From assembly GCA_031289585.1 (NCBI GenBank), contig JAITPF010000037.1:1-64000 (forward strand): DNA of 64,000 nucleotides. The letters are read 5' to 3'. A program made the position numbers and the translations under genes. The notes beneath the pieces are model-generated. The model was not told the DNA's origin and made no database searches. It was given only the letters and a program-made list of their open reading frames with translations. Shown here one piece after another: positions 17,491-26,767 of this stretch (the stretch's first letter is position 1; every line of letters begins with the position of its first letter). This DNA comes from Endomicrobium sp. GTDB taxonomy: Bacteria; Elusimicrobiota; Endomicrobiia; Endomicrobiales; Endomicrobiaceae.

Positions 17491-17817
17491 ATGGCAGAAA
17501 AAGTACAAAAAGTAGGAGTAAAAAGAGAATCAGGGTATCTTTATTTCATCGATAAACAGGGTGATGTTTCGAGGGCTTTAATGGCAAGAGGTGGAAAGAA
17601 AGGTGGAAAGCCGTCAAAAGTAACAAAAGTAGGTGTAAAAAAAGAGACAGGATATCTTTATTTTATTGATAAACAGGGCGATATTTCAAGATCAATTATG
17701 AGCAGAGGTGGCAAGAAAAAAGCAAAAAAATCTACTAAAAAAGCTATTAAGAAAACGGTAAAAAAAGCTGTAAAGAAAGTTATTAAAAAGGCAGCAAAGA
17801 AGGGTAAGAAGAAATAA
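17491..17817 (+). CDS. Histone H1-like protein with two GYLYFIDKQGD repeats
   Basis: A 108-residue very basic protein. A textbook AGGAGGTG precedes the ATG, so an in-frame upstream extension is rejected. Residues ~1-75 contain two near-identical units (KVGVKRESGYLYFIDKQGDV and KVGVKKETGYLYFIDKQGDI, each followed by SR...M.RGGKK). The remainder is a Lys/Ala tail (KKAKKSTKKAIKKTVKKAVK and on) like bacterial histone H1 homologues and eukaryotic H1 tails. It probably binds nucleic acid and compacts the chromosome. The function of the repeated domain is unknown to me; the DNA-binding role is inferred from composition. Confidence 0.8.
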   Translation: MAEKVQKVGVKRESGYLYFIDKQGDVSRALMARGGKKGGKPSKVTKVGVKKETGYLYFIDKQGDISRSIMSRGGKKKAKKSTKKAIKKTVKKAVKKVIKKAAKKGKKK

Positions 17818-17851
17818 TCTTAAATAATCTTAAAAAATAATCTTTTTAATG

Positions 17852-17884
17852 GCTTCGGTAGTTATATTCTACCGAAGCTTTTTT
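17852..17884 (+). terminator. Intrinsic terminator after the H1-like gene
   Basis: A 10-bp perfect stem GCTTCGGTAG / CTACCGAAGC with loop TTATATT, followed by TTTTTTG. It lies 35 nt after the H1-like stop and ends that transcription unit. Confidence 0.92.
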
Positions 17885-17993
17885 GTTGTTTTGAAATATT
17901 TTTGTTATAATGTGCCTCAATTTAAAAATTTATTATTGTTTCTTTGTAGAATAAAATAATATTTATCCTACAGAGGAATTTTTGGATTTATTA

Positions 17994-19352
17994 ATGAAAA
18001 ATTTTTCAGTGGTAATACTTGGGGCGGGTGCGGGTACAAGAATAAAATCTTCTTTGCCTAAAATTATGCATAAACTTTCGGGAAAGCCTTTGATAAAGTG
18101 GGTTATTGATTCTGTTTCTGCTTTAAAGCCTGATAATATAGTTCTTGTGCTTGGACACGGTGCTGAAATTATTGAAAAATCTTTGTCGGAAAGCAATGTA
18201 AAAATTGTTTATCAAAAAAAACAGCTTGGTTCAGCGCATGCTGTAATGCAGTCCAAGAAAGTTTTAAAAAATTATGAAGGTAATATTTTAGTTGTAAGTG
18301 CAGATGTGCCTTTAGTTAAACCTTCTACTTTATTGTCTTTGATAAAGAATAATGTGAAAACTGGTGTTTCAGTTACAGTTTTAGCTGCGGAAGTTGAAAA
18401 TCCTTTTGGGTATGGTAGAATTGTAAGAAATGGTAGATTTTTAGAAAAGATAGTTGAGGAAAAAGATGCAACTTTGAATGAAAGACAAATAAAAGAAATA
18501 AATTCAGGTATTTATTGTTTTGATAAAAATTTGTGGAAAGCTCTTTCAAACGTACAACCTAATAATGCAAAAAAAGAGTATTATGTAACTGATACTATTG
18601 CTATACTTAAAAATTTGGGTAAACAAGCTTCTTTAATTATAGTTAAAGAAAATTGTGAAGTTAAAGGGATAAATAATAGAGTAGAGCTTTCACAAGCTGA
18701 GAATATATTAAAAAACAGAAAAATAAGAGAACTTTTAGATAACGGTGTCACTATTGTTGATACAAATAATGTTTATATATCTTACGATGCAAAAATTGGT
18801 ACAGATACAATTATTTACCCTGGTGCATTTATAGATGTAGGTGTTTCGATAGGTAAGAATTGTGTAATAAAAGGTGCAAGCTATATAATAAATTCCAAAA
18901 TCGGTGATGAAAATATTATATTATATTCTTATGTTGATGGTGCGGTTATAGATAAAAAAGTTAAAATAGGCCCTTTTTCGCATATAAGACCGGGTTCAGT
19001 TTTACAAGAAAATGTTAAGGTAGGTAATTTTTCAGAGACAAAAAAATCTGTGATATCAAAGAATTCCAAAGTTAACCATCTTTCGTATATAGGTGATGCA
19101 CAGGTGGGTGAAGATGTTAATATAGGTGCAGGAACAATAACTTGTAATTATGATGGTTTGAGGAAACATCAAACTGTTATAGGTTCAAAATCGTTTATTG
19201 GTTCAAATGTAAATTTTATAGCTCCAGTTAAAATAGGGCAAGGAGTTTTGATTGCGGCAGGTTCAACTATAACGCGCGATGTTTCGTCTGGTAAACTTGC
19301 AATAGCAAGGGTAAGACAACAAGAAATAGAACGCAAAAAAATCAGAAAATAA
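17994..19352 (+). CDS. glmU: Bifunctional GlmU (acetyltransferase/uridyltransferase)
   Basis: About 452 residues making UDP-GlcNAc for peptidoglycan and lipopolysaccharide. The uridyltransferase domain has VVILGAGAGTRIKSSLPKIM (Gly in place of the usual second Ala), then QLGSAHAVMQ, VVSADVPLV and VKGINNRVELSQAE. The C-terminal left-handed beta-helix shows hexapeptide repeats and FSETKKSVISKNSKVNHLSY, then IGAGTITCNYDG. I chose ATG 17994 by family length; a TTG at 17982 is nearer the AGAGGA signal and may be used. prs follows 14 nt later. Confidence 0.95.
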   Translation: MKNFSVVILGAGAGTRIKSSLPKIMHKLSGKPLIKWVIDSVSALKPDNIVLVLGHGAEIIEKSLSESNVKIVYQKKQLGSAHAVMQSKKVLKNYEGNILVVSADVPLVKPSTLLSLIKNNVKTGVSVTVLAAEVENPFGYGRIVRNGRFLEKIVEEKDATLNERQIKEINSGIYCFDKNLWKALSNVQPNNAKKEYYVTDTIAILKNLGKQASLIIVKENCEVKGINNRVELSQAENILKNRKIRELLDNGVTIVDTNNVYISYDAKIGTDTIIYPGAFIDVGVSIGKNCVIKGASYIINSKIGDENIILYSYVDGAVIDKKVKIGPFSHIRPGSVLQENVKVGNFSETKKSVISKNSKVNHLSYIGDAQVGEDVNIGAGTITCNYDGLRKHQTVIGSKSFIGSNVNFIAPVKIGQGVLIAAGSTITRDVSSGKLAIARVRQQEIERKKIRK

Positions 19353-19366
19353 AATAAAGAGGTATT

Positions 19367-20299
19367 ATGAAGCTTAAGATTATTTCAGGCAACGCTAACA
19401 TAGAACTTGCAAAACAAATTGTAAAAAAGCTCGGAGTAGAGTTGAGTGAAGCAAAAGTTGAGCGTTTTAGTGATGGTGAAGTGCAAGTTAAAATTGTTGA
19501 TAATGTAAGAGGGGCGGATTGCTATGTAATTCAACCTACTTGTCCTCCTGTTAATGAAAATTTAATGGAACTTTTAATTATTGCGGATGCATTAAAAAGA
19601 GCATCGGCAAAAAGAATAACGGCTGTTGTTCCTTACTACGGCTATGGCAGACAGGATAGAAAAGCTGAGCCTAGAGTTCCTATTACAGCAAGACTTGTTG
19701 CAAACCTTTTTGCCACAGCGGGTATTACAAGAGTCTTAACAATGGATTTGCATGCAGGGCAAATCCAAGGTTTCTTTGATATTCCTGTTGATCATCTTTA
19801 TGGGAAGCCTGTAATTTTGAGTTATTTTAAAGAAAAAAATCTAAGTGATGTTGTAATTGTTTCACCTGATGCTGGTGGTGTTGAAAGAGCAAGATCTTTT
19901 GCCAAACATTTTAACGCTGAATTGGCAATTGTTGATAAAAGAAGACCTCGTCCGAATGAAGCGTCGATTATGAATATTATCGGTGAAGTTAAAGGAAAAG
20001 CTTGTATAATTTTAGACGATTTGGTTGACACTGCTGGAACTTTAGCAAAGGTTGCAGAAGCAATCAAAGAAAAAGGGGCAGCAAAAATTTTTGCTGCTGC
20101 ATCTCATGGAGTTCTTTCAGGAGCGGCTAAGCAGAGTATTCAGGATTCATGCATAGAAGAGCTTATTACAACAGATTCAATCCCATTGTCAAAAGAAGGA
20201 CCAGTTAAAAAAATAGTTGTTTTAAGTGTTGCTCCAATTTTAGCTGAAGCGATAATGAGAATTTCAAATGATGAATCAATAAGTGCTTTATTTGTATAA
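19367..20299 (+). CDS. prs: Ribose-phosphate pyrophosphokinase
   Basis: A 310-residue PRPP synthetase. It has MKLKIISGNANIELAKQIVK, the FSDGEVQVKI start region, RQDRKAEPRVPITARLVANL (ATP and flexible loop), VVSPDAGGVERARSFAKHF, ELAIVDKRRPRPNEASIMNI and the PRPP loop ILDDLVDTAGTLAKVAEAI. It feeds nucleotide, histidine and tryptophan synthesis. GAGG lies before the ATG. It forms the widespread glmU-prs-rplY-pth order. Confidence 0.97.
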   Translation: MKLKIISGNANIELAKQIVKKLGVELSEAKVERFSDGEVQVKIVDNVRGADCYVIQPTCPPVNENLMELLIIADALKRASAKRITAVVPYYGYGRQDRKAEPRVPITARLVANLFATAGITRVLTMDLHAGQIQGFFDIPVDHLYGKPVILSYFKEKNLSDVVIVSPDAGGVERARSFAKHFNAELAIVDKRRPRPNEASIMNIIGEVKGKACIILDDLVDTAGTLAKVAEAIKEKGAAKIFAAASHGVLSGAAKQSIQDSCIEELITTDSIPLSKEGPVKKIVVLSVAPILAEAIMRISNDESISALFV

Positions 20300-20382
20300 T
20301 AGTTGTTATTGTAAACAGGACTCTAAATCAATCGTTTTTTTGTTGTCATAAAAAAAATCGCATGAAAACTAAAAGCGTCAGT

Positions 20383-20396
20383 CCGTAGCAGTTGAC
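20383..20396 (+). repeat. 14-mer shared with the hydC upstream region
   Basis: CCGTAGCAGTTGAC occurs here and at 27406-27419, each in a non-coding region ahead of a gene (rplY and hydC). The surrounding sequence differs. It may be a fragment of a further repeat family. Confidence 0.4.
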
Positions 20397-20484
20397 TGCA
20401 AATTCCAAGGGCTATAAATAAGCAGGCCAGGCTATGTAGTTAAATAAATATAATTGTAGTATAACACATAAATGGAGGATTTCA

Positions 20485-21168
20485 ATGAAGGAAGTAATTT
20501 TGGATGTGGAAGTAAGAACGATGGGTTCAAAAGGAAATCTTGCAATTTTGAGAAAAGACGGGAAAATTCCTGCAGTATTTTACGGAAAAGACATTAAATC
20601 TGAATCTATAGCTGTCAACTCAAAAGCTTTTGTTTCAATAATAGAAGCAAATGGAGCAAACGTAATTATAGATTTAAACTTTAAAGATGGAAAAAAAGCG
20701 GTAATAGTAAAATCATTGCAAAAAGATGTTTTAACTCAAAATCCAATACATATAGATTTTCAAGCAATTTCTCTTGAAGATAAAGTTGAAGTGTTGGTTC
20801 CTATCCATATCGATGGTGTTGCTGATGGAGTGAAAAACTTCGGTGGTGTTATGGAATTTATAGTAAGAGAAATTAAAATAAAGGCATTGCCTAAGAATAT
20901 TCCTCAAAGGATTAGTATTGATGTTAGTGCTTTGGGTATAGGGCATGGAATAACAGTTGCAGATTTGCCTAAATTAGATGGAGTACAATATGTTCAGGAT
21001 TCATCAATGTTGATAGTTCATGTTGTATCTGTTACTGTTGAAGAAGAAAAACCTGTGGCAGTTGAAGGAACTGAAGCAACTCAGCCTGAAGTAATTAGCA
21101 AAGGTAAGAAAGATAAAGAAGCTGAAGAAAATACAGTAGTATCTAGCGCTGGCGGAACAAAAAAATAA
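20485..21168 (+). CDS. rplY: Large ribosomal subunit protein bL25 (CTC form)
   Basis: A 227-residue long-form bL25. The 5S-rRNA-binding domain includes RKDGKIPAVFYGKDIKSESI, and the CTC beta domain has VEVLVPIHIDGVADGVKNFG, GGVMEFIVREIKIKALPKNI, PQRISIDVSALGIGHGITVA and DLPKLDGV. The C-terminal tail is rich in Glu and Lys. GGAGGA precedes the ATG. It follows prs and precedes pth, a conserved order. Confidence 0.94.
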   Translation: MKEVILDVEVRTMGSKGNLAILRKDGKIPAVFYGKDIKSESIAVNSKAFVSIIEANGANVIIDLNFKDGKKAVIVKSLQKDVLTQNPIHIDFQAISLEDKVEVLVPIHIDGVADGVKNFGGVMEFIVREIKIKALPKNIPQRISIDVSALGIGHGITVADLPKLDGVQYVQDSSMLIVHVVSVTVEEEKPVAVEGTEATQPEVISKGKKDKEAEENTVVSSAGGTKK

Positions 21169-21281
21169 TAAATTTTATATGCCAATTGAAAAAAGATTGT
21201 AATTTTGTATAGTTTTTTCAACAATTTTGTTATAAAGTAGATGAAATTTTCAATGACAAATAAACTGTGTTGTTTTAATTT

Positions 21282-21860
21282 ATGATCAAACAAATTAAGC
21301 TTTTTGTAGGGCTTGGCAATCCAGGGCAAAAATACGAAAATGCCCGCCATAATCTAGGTTTCATTGTTTTAGATGAAATAGCATCATCAAAGTATCTTGA
21401 TTTTAAAACTTGGAGTAATGTGGCGGATATTTCTTTTTATGAAGAAGCAAATTGTAAAAAATGGCTTTTAAAGCCTATAACTTTTATGAATCTTTCAGGA
21501 ATTGCAGTTTCTTCTTTTGCAAGATATCATAAAATTGAACCTGAAGAGATTTTTGTTTTTTATGACGATTTTTCAGTGCTTCTTGGCGAATACAGAATAA
21601 GAATGTCAGGTTCTGCCGGCGGTCACAACGGAATAAGTTCTATAATAGATCATCTGCATACTAATAACTTCCCTAGAATGAAACTTGGCATAGGTCCACT
21701 TTCAAAATTTACCCAGATGTCTGATTTTGTACTGTCAAAATTTACACAAGAAGATAAAGAGAAAATAAGTTTAATAAAAGAAACTGCTGTTAATTTGTTT
21801 AATGAAATAAATATAGTAGGTCTTGGTAAGGCTGCTTCAAAATTAGCAAATAGAAAATGA
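21282..21860 (+). CDS. pth: Peptidyl-tRNA hydrolase
   Basis: A 192-residue enzyme that releases peptides from stalled peptidyl-tRNA. It shows FVGLGNPGQKYENARHNLGF (catalytic His), KPITFMNLSGIAVSSFARYH, FVFYDDFSVLLGEYRIRMSG and SAGGHNGISSIIDHL, then FPRMKLGIGPL. Length and motif order are typical. Its stop overlaps the next small gene by 4 nt (ATGA). Confidence 0.96.
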   Translation: MIKQIKLFVGLGNPGQKYENARHNLGFIVLDEIASSKYLDFKTWSNVADISFYEEANCKKWLLKPITFMNLSGIAVSSFARYHKIEPEEIFVFYDDFSVLLGEYRIRMSGSAGGHNGISSIIDHLHTNNFPRMKLGIGPLSKFTQMSDFVLSKFTQEDKEKISLIKETAVNLFNEINIVGLGKAASKLANRK

Positions 21861-22090
21861 CAATTATTGAAAAAAAACAACATAATGCAAAAACAAAATG
21901 TGCCAAAGGATTTGTTAACGGTCCATGTGGAGGTTTTGTTAATGGAAAATGTGAAGCAGATCAAACAAAAGACTGTGCTTGGGTTTTGGTTTATAAAAGG
22001 TTAAAAAATGACAGGAATTTGGAAAAGTTTCTTAAATCATATATAGAGCCAAAGAGCAATCGCAGTCCGAAGGGGTTAGGTCAAAAATAG
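21857..22090 (+). CDS. Standalone MTHFR C-terminal-type Cys-rich mini-protein
   Basis: A 77-residue protein with the Cys pattern CAKGFVNGPCGGFVNGKCEA followed by DQTKDCAWVLVYKRLK. This resembles the small domain (MTHFR_C type) usually attached or adjacent to methylenetetrahydrofolate reductases, where it probably binds metal. No metF is adjacent. The last ~11 residues (SNRSPKGLGQK) are encoded by DNA that matches the interior of the MITE family, so the original C-terminus appears replaced. It is translationally coupled to pth. Confidence 0.72.
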   Translation: MTIIEKKQHNAKTKCAKGFVNGPCGGFVNGKCEADQTKDCAWVLVYKRLKNDRNLEKFLKSYIEPKSNRSPKGLGQK

Positions 22091-22118
22091 CCAACTGCAA
22101 TGTTGCTCAAGATGAGTC
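22050..22118 (+). repeat. Internal MITE fragment fused to a gene 3' end
   Basis: AGTCCGAAGG, GGTCAAAAATAGCCAAC and TTGCTCAAGATG match the middle of the full MITE at 33738-33999 (AGTCCGAAGG, GCAAAAAAGCCAACAGC, TTTCTCAAGATG). No terminus is visible. It provides the stop codon and last codons of the preceding gene. Confidence 0.6.
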
Positions 22119-22124
22119 AATTTG

Positions 22125-22720
22125 TTAGTTAACATGGATTCCTGCCTTTCGCAGGAATGACAACGAAGCCAAAGATGGGTTGCTAACAAGAGAGTTTACG
22201 CTCAAGTGTTTTAATGAGGGGCAGGAATGACGCTGTATTTTGCTGTCATTGCGAGGAGGGACAGAGGTCCCGACGAAGCAATCTATGCAGTTAGTAAAGG
22301 AAAGATTGCCACGTTGCTTCGCAACTCGTAATGACGAACAGAACTAAAAGGAAAGATTGCCACATTGCTTCGCAAACCCTCGCTGCCTTCGGCAGTGCGC
22401 AAATGACGGATAAAACAAAAAAATACCGTGCCATACCCGTAGAAGCTTAGCTTCAAACGTGTATCCATCCAAGTTGTTGTAAGATGTTAGTTAACATGGA
22501 TTCCCGCGAATGCGGGAATGACACAACGAAATCAATGTAGATTCTCGCGGGAGTTTATTCTCAAGTGTCTTAATCGGGGACAGGAATGACAATGAAATCA
22601 AAATGGATGCGCCCCCGCCTTTGCAGAAAAGGTTATCTTCAAATATTTTAACCTTGCTGCTTTCGATAGTGCGCAATGACAACAGAATATCAGTGTCGCC
22701 AGCGAAAACGGAAAAGCCGG
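22125..22720. repeat. Repeat island with modules A, B and C
   Basis: In order: a hairpin GGATTCCTGCC...AGGAATGAC (22135-22160), module C-like sequence (22190-22230, CTCAAGTGTTTTAAT...AGGAATGAC), module A (about 22246-22336, GTCATTGCGAGGAGGGACAG...AAGCAATCT...AGATTGCCACG), a second partial A, module B (22428-22525) and another C (22540-22590), then degenerate pieces. It explains the 700-nt gap before lnt; no gene is credible inside. Confidence 0.78.
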
Positions 22721-22793
22721 CAAAGCAAGCTGATTTCAATCTACGGACGTAGTAAATTCGTACCGGTTGACACAGTTATAGATAAAATAATTT

Positions 22794-24371
22794 ATGACTT
22801 TAAAAGAACCATTAAAAAGTATAAGTCTTTGCATTATAACAGGTTTATTGGCGGTATGTTCATTTCCTAAAATAAACCTATTTTTTTTAGCGTGGATAGC
22901 ATTTGTTCCTCTTAGTTTTGTCATAATCAAATCTAGATTAAAAACTTCCTTCTTTTACGGATTTTTTTCAGGATTTATTTTTAACATTGTAGGACTTTAT
23001 TGGCTTATCCCAATGCTTCAATTTAATACAGATTCCTATGTGCAGGCAATAATTGCAGCTTGTGCTTTGTGGATATATCTTGCGTTGTACTGGGGTGCTT
23101 GGAGTTTATTTTTAAACCTTTCAAAAAAAGTTTTAAATTCAAATATTCTTATAATTCTTTCTAGCTCATGTATTTGGGTTTTACTAGAATACATAAGAAC
23201 ATATTTCCTTACGGGTTTTCCGTGGATGTTAATTGGGTATTCACAATTTAAGTTTATAGAAATCATACAAATAGCTGAATTTACAGGTGTATATGGTGTA
23301 TCTTTTCTCATAATATTTTGTAATTTGTGTTTTTATTTTTGGATTTCTAAACCATTTATATATTGGAAATTGCCGATTAAAAAAATAGAGAAAATAAAAG
23401 AAGATAAATATTTATATATAGCATTAACCCTTATATTAGCAGCTTCAATATTTGGAGCATTCAGAGCTGATAAATTCAGATTTTTTGGTACTCAAGAATT
23501 CACTGTTGCTGTTGTACAGCCCAATATTAATCAATATAAAAAATGGGATCGTTATTATAAAGGTGATATTTTATCTGATCTTAAAAAATACGCTTTTAAA
23601 ATTTCCGAAGTAAAGGCCGATTTAGTTTTATGGCCGGAAACCACTCTTATGGGTTTTGTTCCTGAAGATAGTCAACTATATGACTGTGCAAAACTTATAA
23701 CAAAAACAGCAGGTGGTTTTAATATTATGGGTTCTCCGTATAATGATGAAAACGGAAACATATTTAATGCTGTTTTAGCTTTTGAAACCGGCAAAGTTTA
23801 TAAAGCAGTACATAAAAAGAATCATTTGGTCCTCTTTGGAGAATATATTCCATTCAGATCTTTTTTTTCAAAATTTTTTGGCGTTTTAAATCAAATGGGA
23901 GATTTTACAAAAGGCGTTGATACAGAAATTTTTGACAATGGACAAATATGTGCTGGAGCAACTATATGTTCCGAGAATTTTTTCCCAGGTATTTCAAGAA
24001 AATTTGTTCTTTCTGGTGCAAAAGTTCTTACAAATCATACCAATGATGCTTGGTTTTTTGATACAGCAGCACCGTATCAGCATTTTATAATGAATATATT
24101 TAGAGCAGTTGAAACTCGCAAAGCTGTTATAGTGTCTGCAAACTCAGGGATTTCAGGAATCATTGAAGCGTCTGGTATAATTGTTGCAAAAACACCGTCA
24201 TCAAAAAACGTTTTACTCACAGGTAATTTTCTTCAGAATAATTTCAAAACTTTCTATACAAACCGCGGCGATTTATTTATATATATGTGCGCTGGATTGT
24301 TGTTGATAATTATATTTTTATATTTGTCTGTCACTTTGGTGGGTGTTGTAATGGTCAAAAATCGTTGTTAG
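22794..24371 (+). CDS. lnt: Apolipoprotein N-acyltransferase
   Basis: A 525-residue inner-membrane enzyme that adds the third acyl chain to lipoproteins, a diderm trait. The N-terminal ~220 residues hold about six membrane helices. The nitrilase-like domain shows the Glu-Lys-Cys triad in DLVLWPETTLMGFVPEDSQ, KAVHKKNHLVLFGEYIPF and AGATICSENFFPGISRKFVL, followed by TNHTNDAWFFDTAAPYQH. A final helix closes the protein. No good Shine-Dalgarno is visible. It lies after a repeat island. Confidence 0.95.
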   Translation: MTLKEPLKSISLCIITGLLAVCSFPKINLFFLAWIAFVPLSFVIIKSRLKTSFFYGFFSGFIFNIVGLYWLIPMLQFNTDSYVQAIIAACALWIYLALYWGAWSLFLNLSKKVLNSNILIILSSSCIWVLLEYIRTYFLTGFPWMLIGYSQFKFIEIIQIAEFTGVYGVSFLIIFCNLCFYFWISKPFIYWKLPIKKIEKIKEDKYLYIALTLILAASIFGAFRADKFRFFGTQEFTVAVVQPNINQYKKWDRYYKGDILSDLKKYAFKISEVKADLVLWPETTLMGFVPEDSQLYDCAKLITKTAGGFNIMGSPYNDENGNIFNAVLAFETGKVYKAVHKKNHLVLFGEYIPFRSFFSKFFGVLNQMGDFTKGVDTEIFDNGQICAGATICSENFFPGISRKFVLSGAKVLTNHTNDAWFFDTAAPYQHFIMNIFRAVETRKAVIVSANSGISGIIEASGIIVAKTPSSKNVLLTGNFLQNNFKTFYTNRGDLFIYMCAGLLLIIIFLYLSVTLVGVVMVKNRC

Positions 24372-24491
24372 AAAAGTCCAGTTGCTATCTTTATTTTAAA
24401 TATAAACTTTTTTACTCATAAAAAGGTGCGTTTTAGGTACAAAAGCTTAACAGGGTTAGTAAAAAACATTATTACTGTGTTCAAGCATTGT

Positions 24492-24888
24492 ATGAGAGCA
24501 AGCAAAATAAACTTAAAAGACAATAAAATCGTTAGTGCGTATTTGCATGTTATTTTTTATCAGGATAAGGAAGATGGCGACATTGTTATTGCTAGATGCA
24601 ACGCTTTGAATTTAGCAACACATGGAGATGATTTAACACATGCATGAAGAATGTTTGACGAATGCTTTTCTCTTTGGGTAGAAACAATTAATGACTACAA
24701 CGAAGCAAAGGAAGCATTTGAAAGAACTCGGATGGAAAATAAATCAAGATTCTGCGGTATATCGTGTGAGCATTAACTACGAAATAAACAAAATAAAGGA
24801 AGATTATAAAATTGATAACATATCGGTGCATATGGTAGGAAATAAATCGCTTAATATATTATTACCCCGTATGGAGCAATTAAAGTGA
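24492..24888 (+). pseudogene. HicB-like antitoxin with in-frame TGA and frameshift
   Basis: Starts MRASKINLKDNKIVSAYLHV and reaches IARCNALNLATHGDDLTHA, then an in-frame TGA (24645-24647), after which RMFDECFSLWVETINDYNEA and KEAFERT continue the HicB-like helix without a frame change. A further shift gives LKELGWKINQDSAVY, the expected C-terminal pattern. The whole reads as one ~120-residue antitoxin-type protein inactivated at two points. A shorter relative is at 9989-10141. No HicA gene is adjacent. Confidence 0.6.
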
Positions 24889-24936
24889 GCTTTTTGGATT
24901 TTTTTGAGCAATAATTTTTAACCTTTATATCAGGCA

Positions 24937-26247
24937 TTATTTTAAATGTAGGATGTTTAGAATGTAGATTAATATTACTAGACTACAGAAGACATATCTG
25001 CCCATTGGAATTATCCAGTTGCCCAAAGATTTAGAGTGCCCTTTTTGAATTTCTTCAATAACATTTTTCGATGGTATAATCCAAAAAATAAAAATGCCGC
25101 AAGTTAAAGCGCAAAACGGAATAAAATGAATCTCCAAAATATCCGTAAATCTACCAATATTGCTACATATAAAAGCATTACAAATTATAGCTACCAATAT
25201 AGTAGTCCCGACAGCTAAATAGCGTGGCATTTTAAATTTACTTTGTGCTGCTTCAACTACAACCTCTAGTATGCTTATAAGCGAAGTAATCGCAGCAAAA
25301 AATACTGCTGTAAAGAAAATAATCATAAAGACTTGTCCAAAAGGTATGGTCTTAAAAATATCCGGCATTGTTATAAACATAAGAGAAGGACCCGCATTAA
25401 TATTCTTACTGAAAGCAAACACAGCAGGAATTATCATTAAAGATGCAATTATTGAAGCCAGTGTATCTAAAACGACAATATTTCTTGCAGAAAAAACTAT
25501 ATCTTCGCTTTTCTTTGCGTAAGAACCGTAAACAACCATAATTGAACCGAAAATAGAAAGAGAATAAAAAGACTGTCCTAATGCAAAAATCCACGTTCTT
25601 GTATTAAACAAGAACTCCCATCTTGGGACAAAAAGATATTTATATCCTTCAAAAGCTCCAGGTAAAAAAGCAACTCTTACAACTAAAATTAAAAAAAGAA
25701 TTAGAAATGCAGGGATCATAAATTTACTTACTCTCTCAATGCCATTTTCAATTCCTTTGATCATAGCAATGCCTACTAGGACCAGAGTCATAATAACCCA
25801 TAATAACACTTGGTTATTGGCGACTAAATCAAAATATTGTGTACTGTTAGATGTAATAAAAGCTGACCCGGTCAGTGCCCCTGTCAAAAAGCGCATAATC
25901 CAAGATACTACTACTGTATAACCTAAAGATATTGTTAAAACAACTAAAACAGAAAACCATCCAAAACATTCTCCTATTGTTCCTTTGTTACCTCTTAGCT
26001 CTAAAGCTTTTTTAAAAGCACCTACAGGACCTGTTCCGGTAAGTCTGCCGATAGTAATTTCTCCGATTACTGCAGTAAAGCCTAAGACAGCCACACAGAT
26101 AATATATGGAATTAAAAATACTGCTCCGCCAAGCTCTCCTATACGATATGGAAACAGCCAAATATTGCCCATACCGATAGCTGAACCTGCAGCAGCAAAA
26201 ATAAACCCCCATTTCGATGAAAACAAATCTTTGACAGAATTTGGCAT
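24937..26247 (-). CDS. Sodium-dependent amino-acid/neurotransmitter symporter (NSS family)
   Basis: A 436-residue transporter with about 11 membrane helices. The N-terminal signature SKWGFIFAAAGSAIGMGNIW followed by LFPYRIGELGGAVF is the unwound TM1 substrate and sodium site of the LeuT/SNF family. FALGQSFYSLSIFGSIMVVY matches TM6. Members take up amino acids with sodium. The gene is a lone minus-strand unit. The substrate is not predictable from sequence. Confidence 0.93.
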   Translation of the reverse strand: MPNSVKDLFSSKWGFIFAAAGSAIGMGNIWLFPYRIGELGGAVFLIPYIICVAVLGFTAVIGEITIGRLTGTGPVGAFKKALELRGNKGTIGECFGWFSVLVVLTISLGYTVVVSWIMRFLTGALTGSAFITSNSTQYFDLVANNQVLLWVIMTLVLVGIAMIKGIENGIERVSKFMIPAFLILFLILVVRVAFLPGAFEGYKYLFVPRWEFLFNTRTWIFALGQSFYSLSIFGSIMVVYGSYAKKSEDIVFSARNIVVLDTLASIIASLMIIPAVFAFSKNINAGPSLMFITMPDIFKTIPFGQVFMIIFFTAVFFAAITSLISILEVVVEAAQSKFKMPRYLAVGTTILVAIICNAFICSNIGRFTDILEIHFIPFCALTCGIFIFWIIPSKNVIEEIQKGHSKSLGNWIIPMGRYVFCSLVILIYILNILHLK

Positions 26248-26767
26248 TGTTGTTCCCTATTAGTGTTTGTTTATGTAAAAAAATATATTATAACAAAATA
26301 TTTTAATTAATAATAATTTGTATTTAGGTGTATGATTTGACATTGATATAAAAAGTTTGTAAAACTAAAACAAAGGAAAATATGAAACAGTCATTATGTA
26401 ATAAACATGATATACATAATGGGGAGCAAGACAAGACAGATATTCTTTAAAATTTCTTTTTTACTGGCTATCAAGAGAAGGCTCAGTTCACCGGAAACAT
26501 ACAGAAAACTTGCATTTCCATTTAAAGCAATTAATCTCGAACCCCTTAAAGGGTATTATAGAGTTATTTTTTGCTATCAACCAAAAGAAAAGAAACAATC
26601 GAAACATAACAAATATAAAAAAACTAGAGTCTATTGTAAAAAAACAATAGGTATTTTTTCCTGTTGTCATTTAAGATAGGATCTATTGAAAAATTAATAA
26701 GGAGGTGTTATAAAACGAATTAAAAAAGGAAGAGGAGGAAAAGGAAATGGGAAAAAAGGAAGGAAGT
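26248..26767. other. Intergenic stretch without a clear gene
   Basis: AT-rich DNA. A possible rightward promoter TTGACA (26337-26342), 17-nt spacer, TAAAAC (26360-26365) precedes a 22-codon frame at 26382 (MKQSLCNKHDIHNGEQDKTD) with AAAGGAAAAT ahead of its ATG; this could be a leader peptide or chance. A perfect AAGGAGGTG at 26698-26706 is not followed by ATG, GTG or TTG at suitable distance. A 90-codon frame at 26407-26679 has no family features and I do not accept it. Confidence 0.3.

Noticed and set aside
20300-20484. tRNA or small RNA between prs and rplY
   Set aside because: No cloverleaf or conserved tRNA boxes could be made.
22090-22790. CRISPR array suspected from repeated hairpins
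   Set aside because: Units differ in type and length and have no regular spacers; they are interspersed palindromic repeats.
26407-26679. 90-codon ORF upstream of the small secreted peptide
   Set aside because: Composition looks random, with no ribosome-binding site and an overlapping antisense frame.
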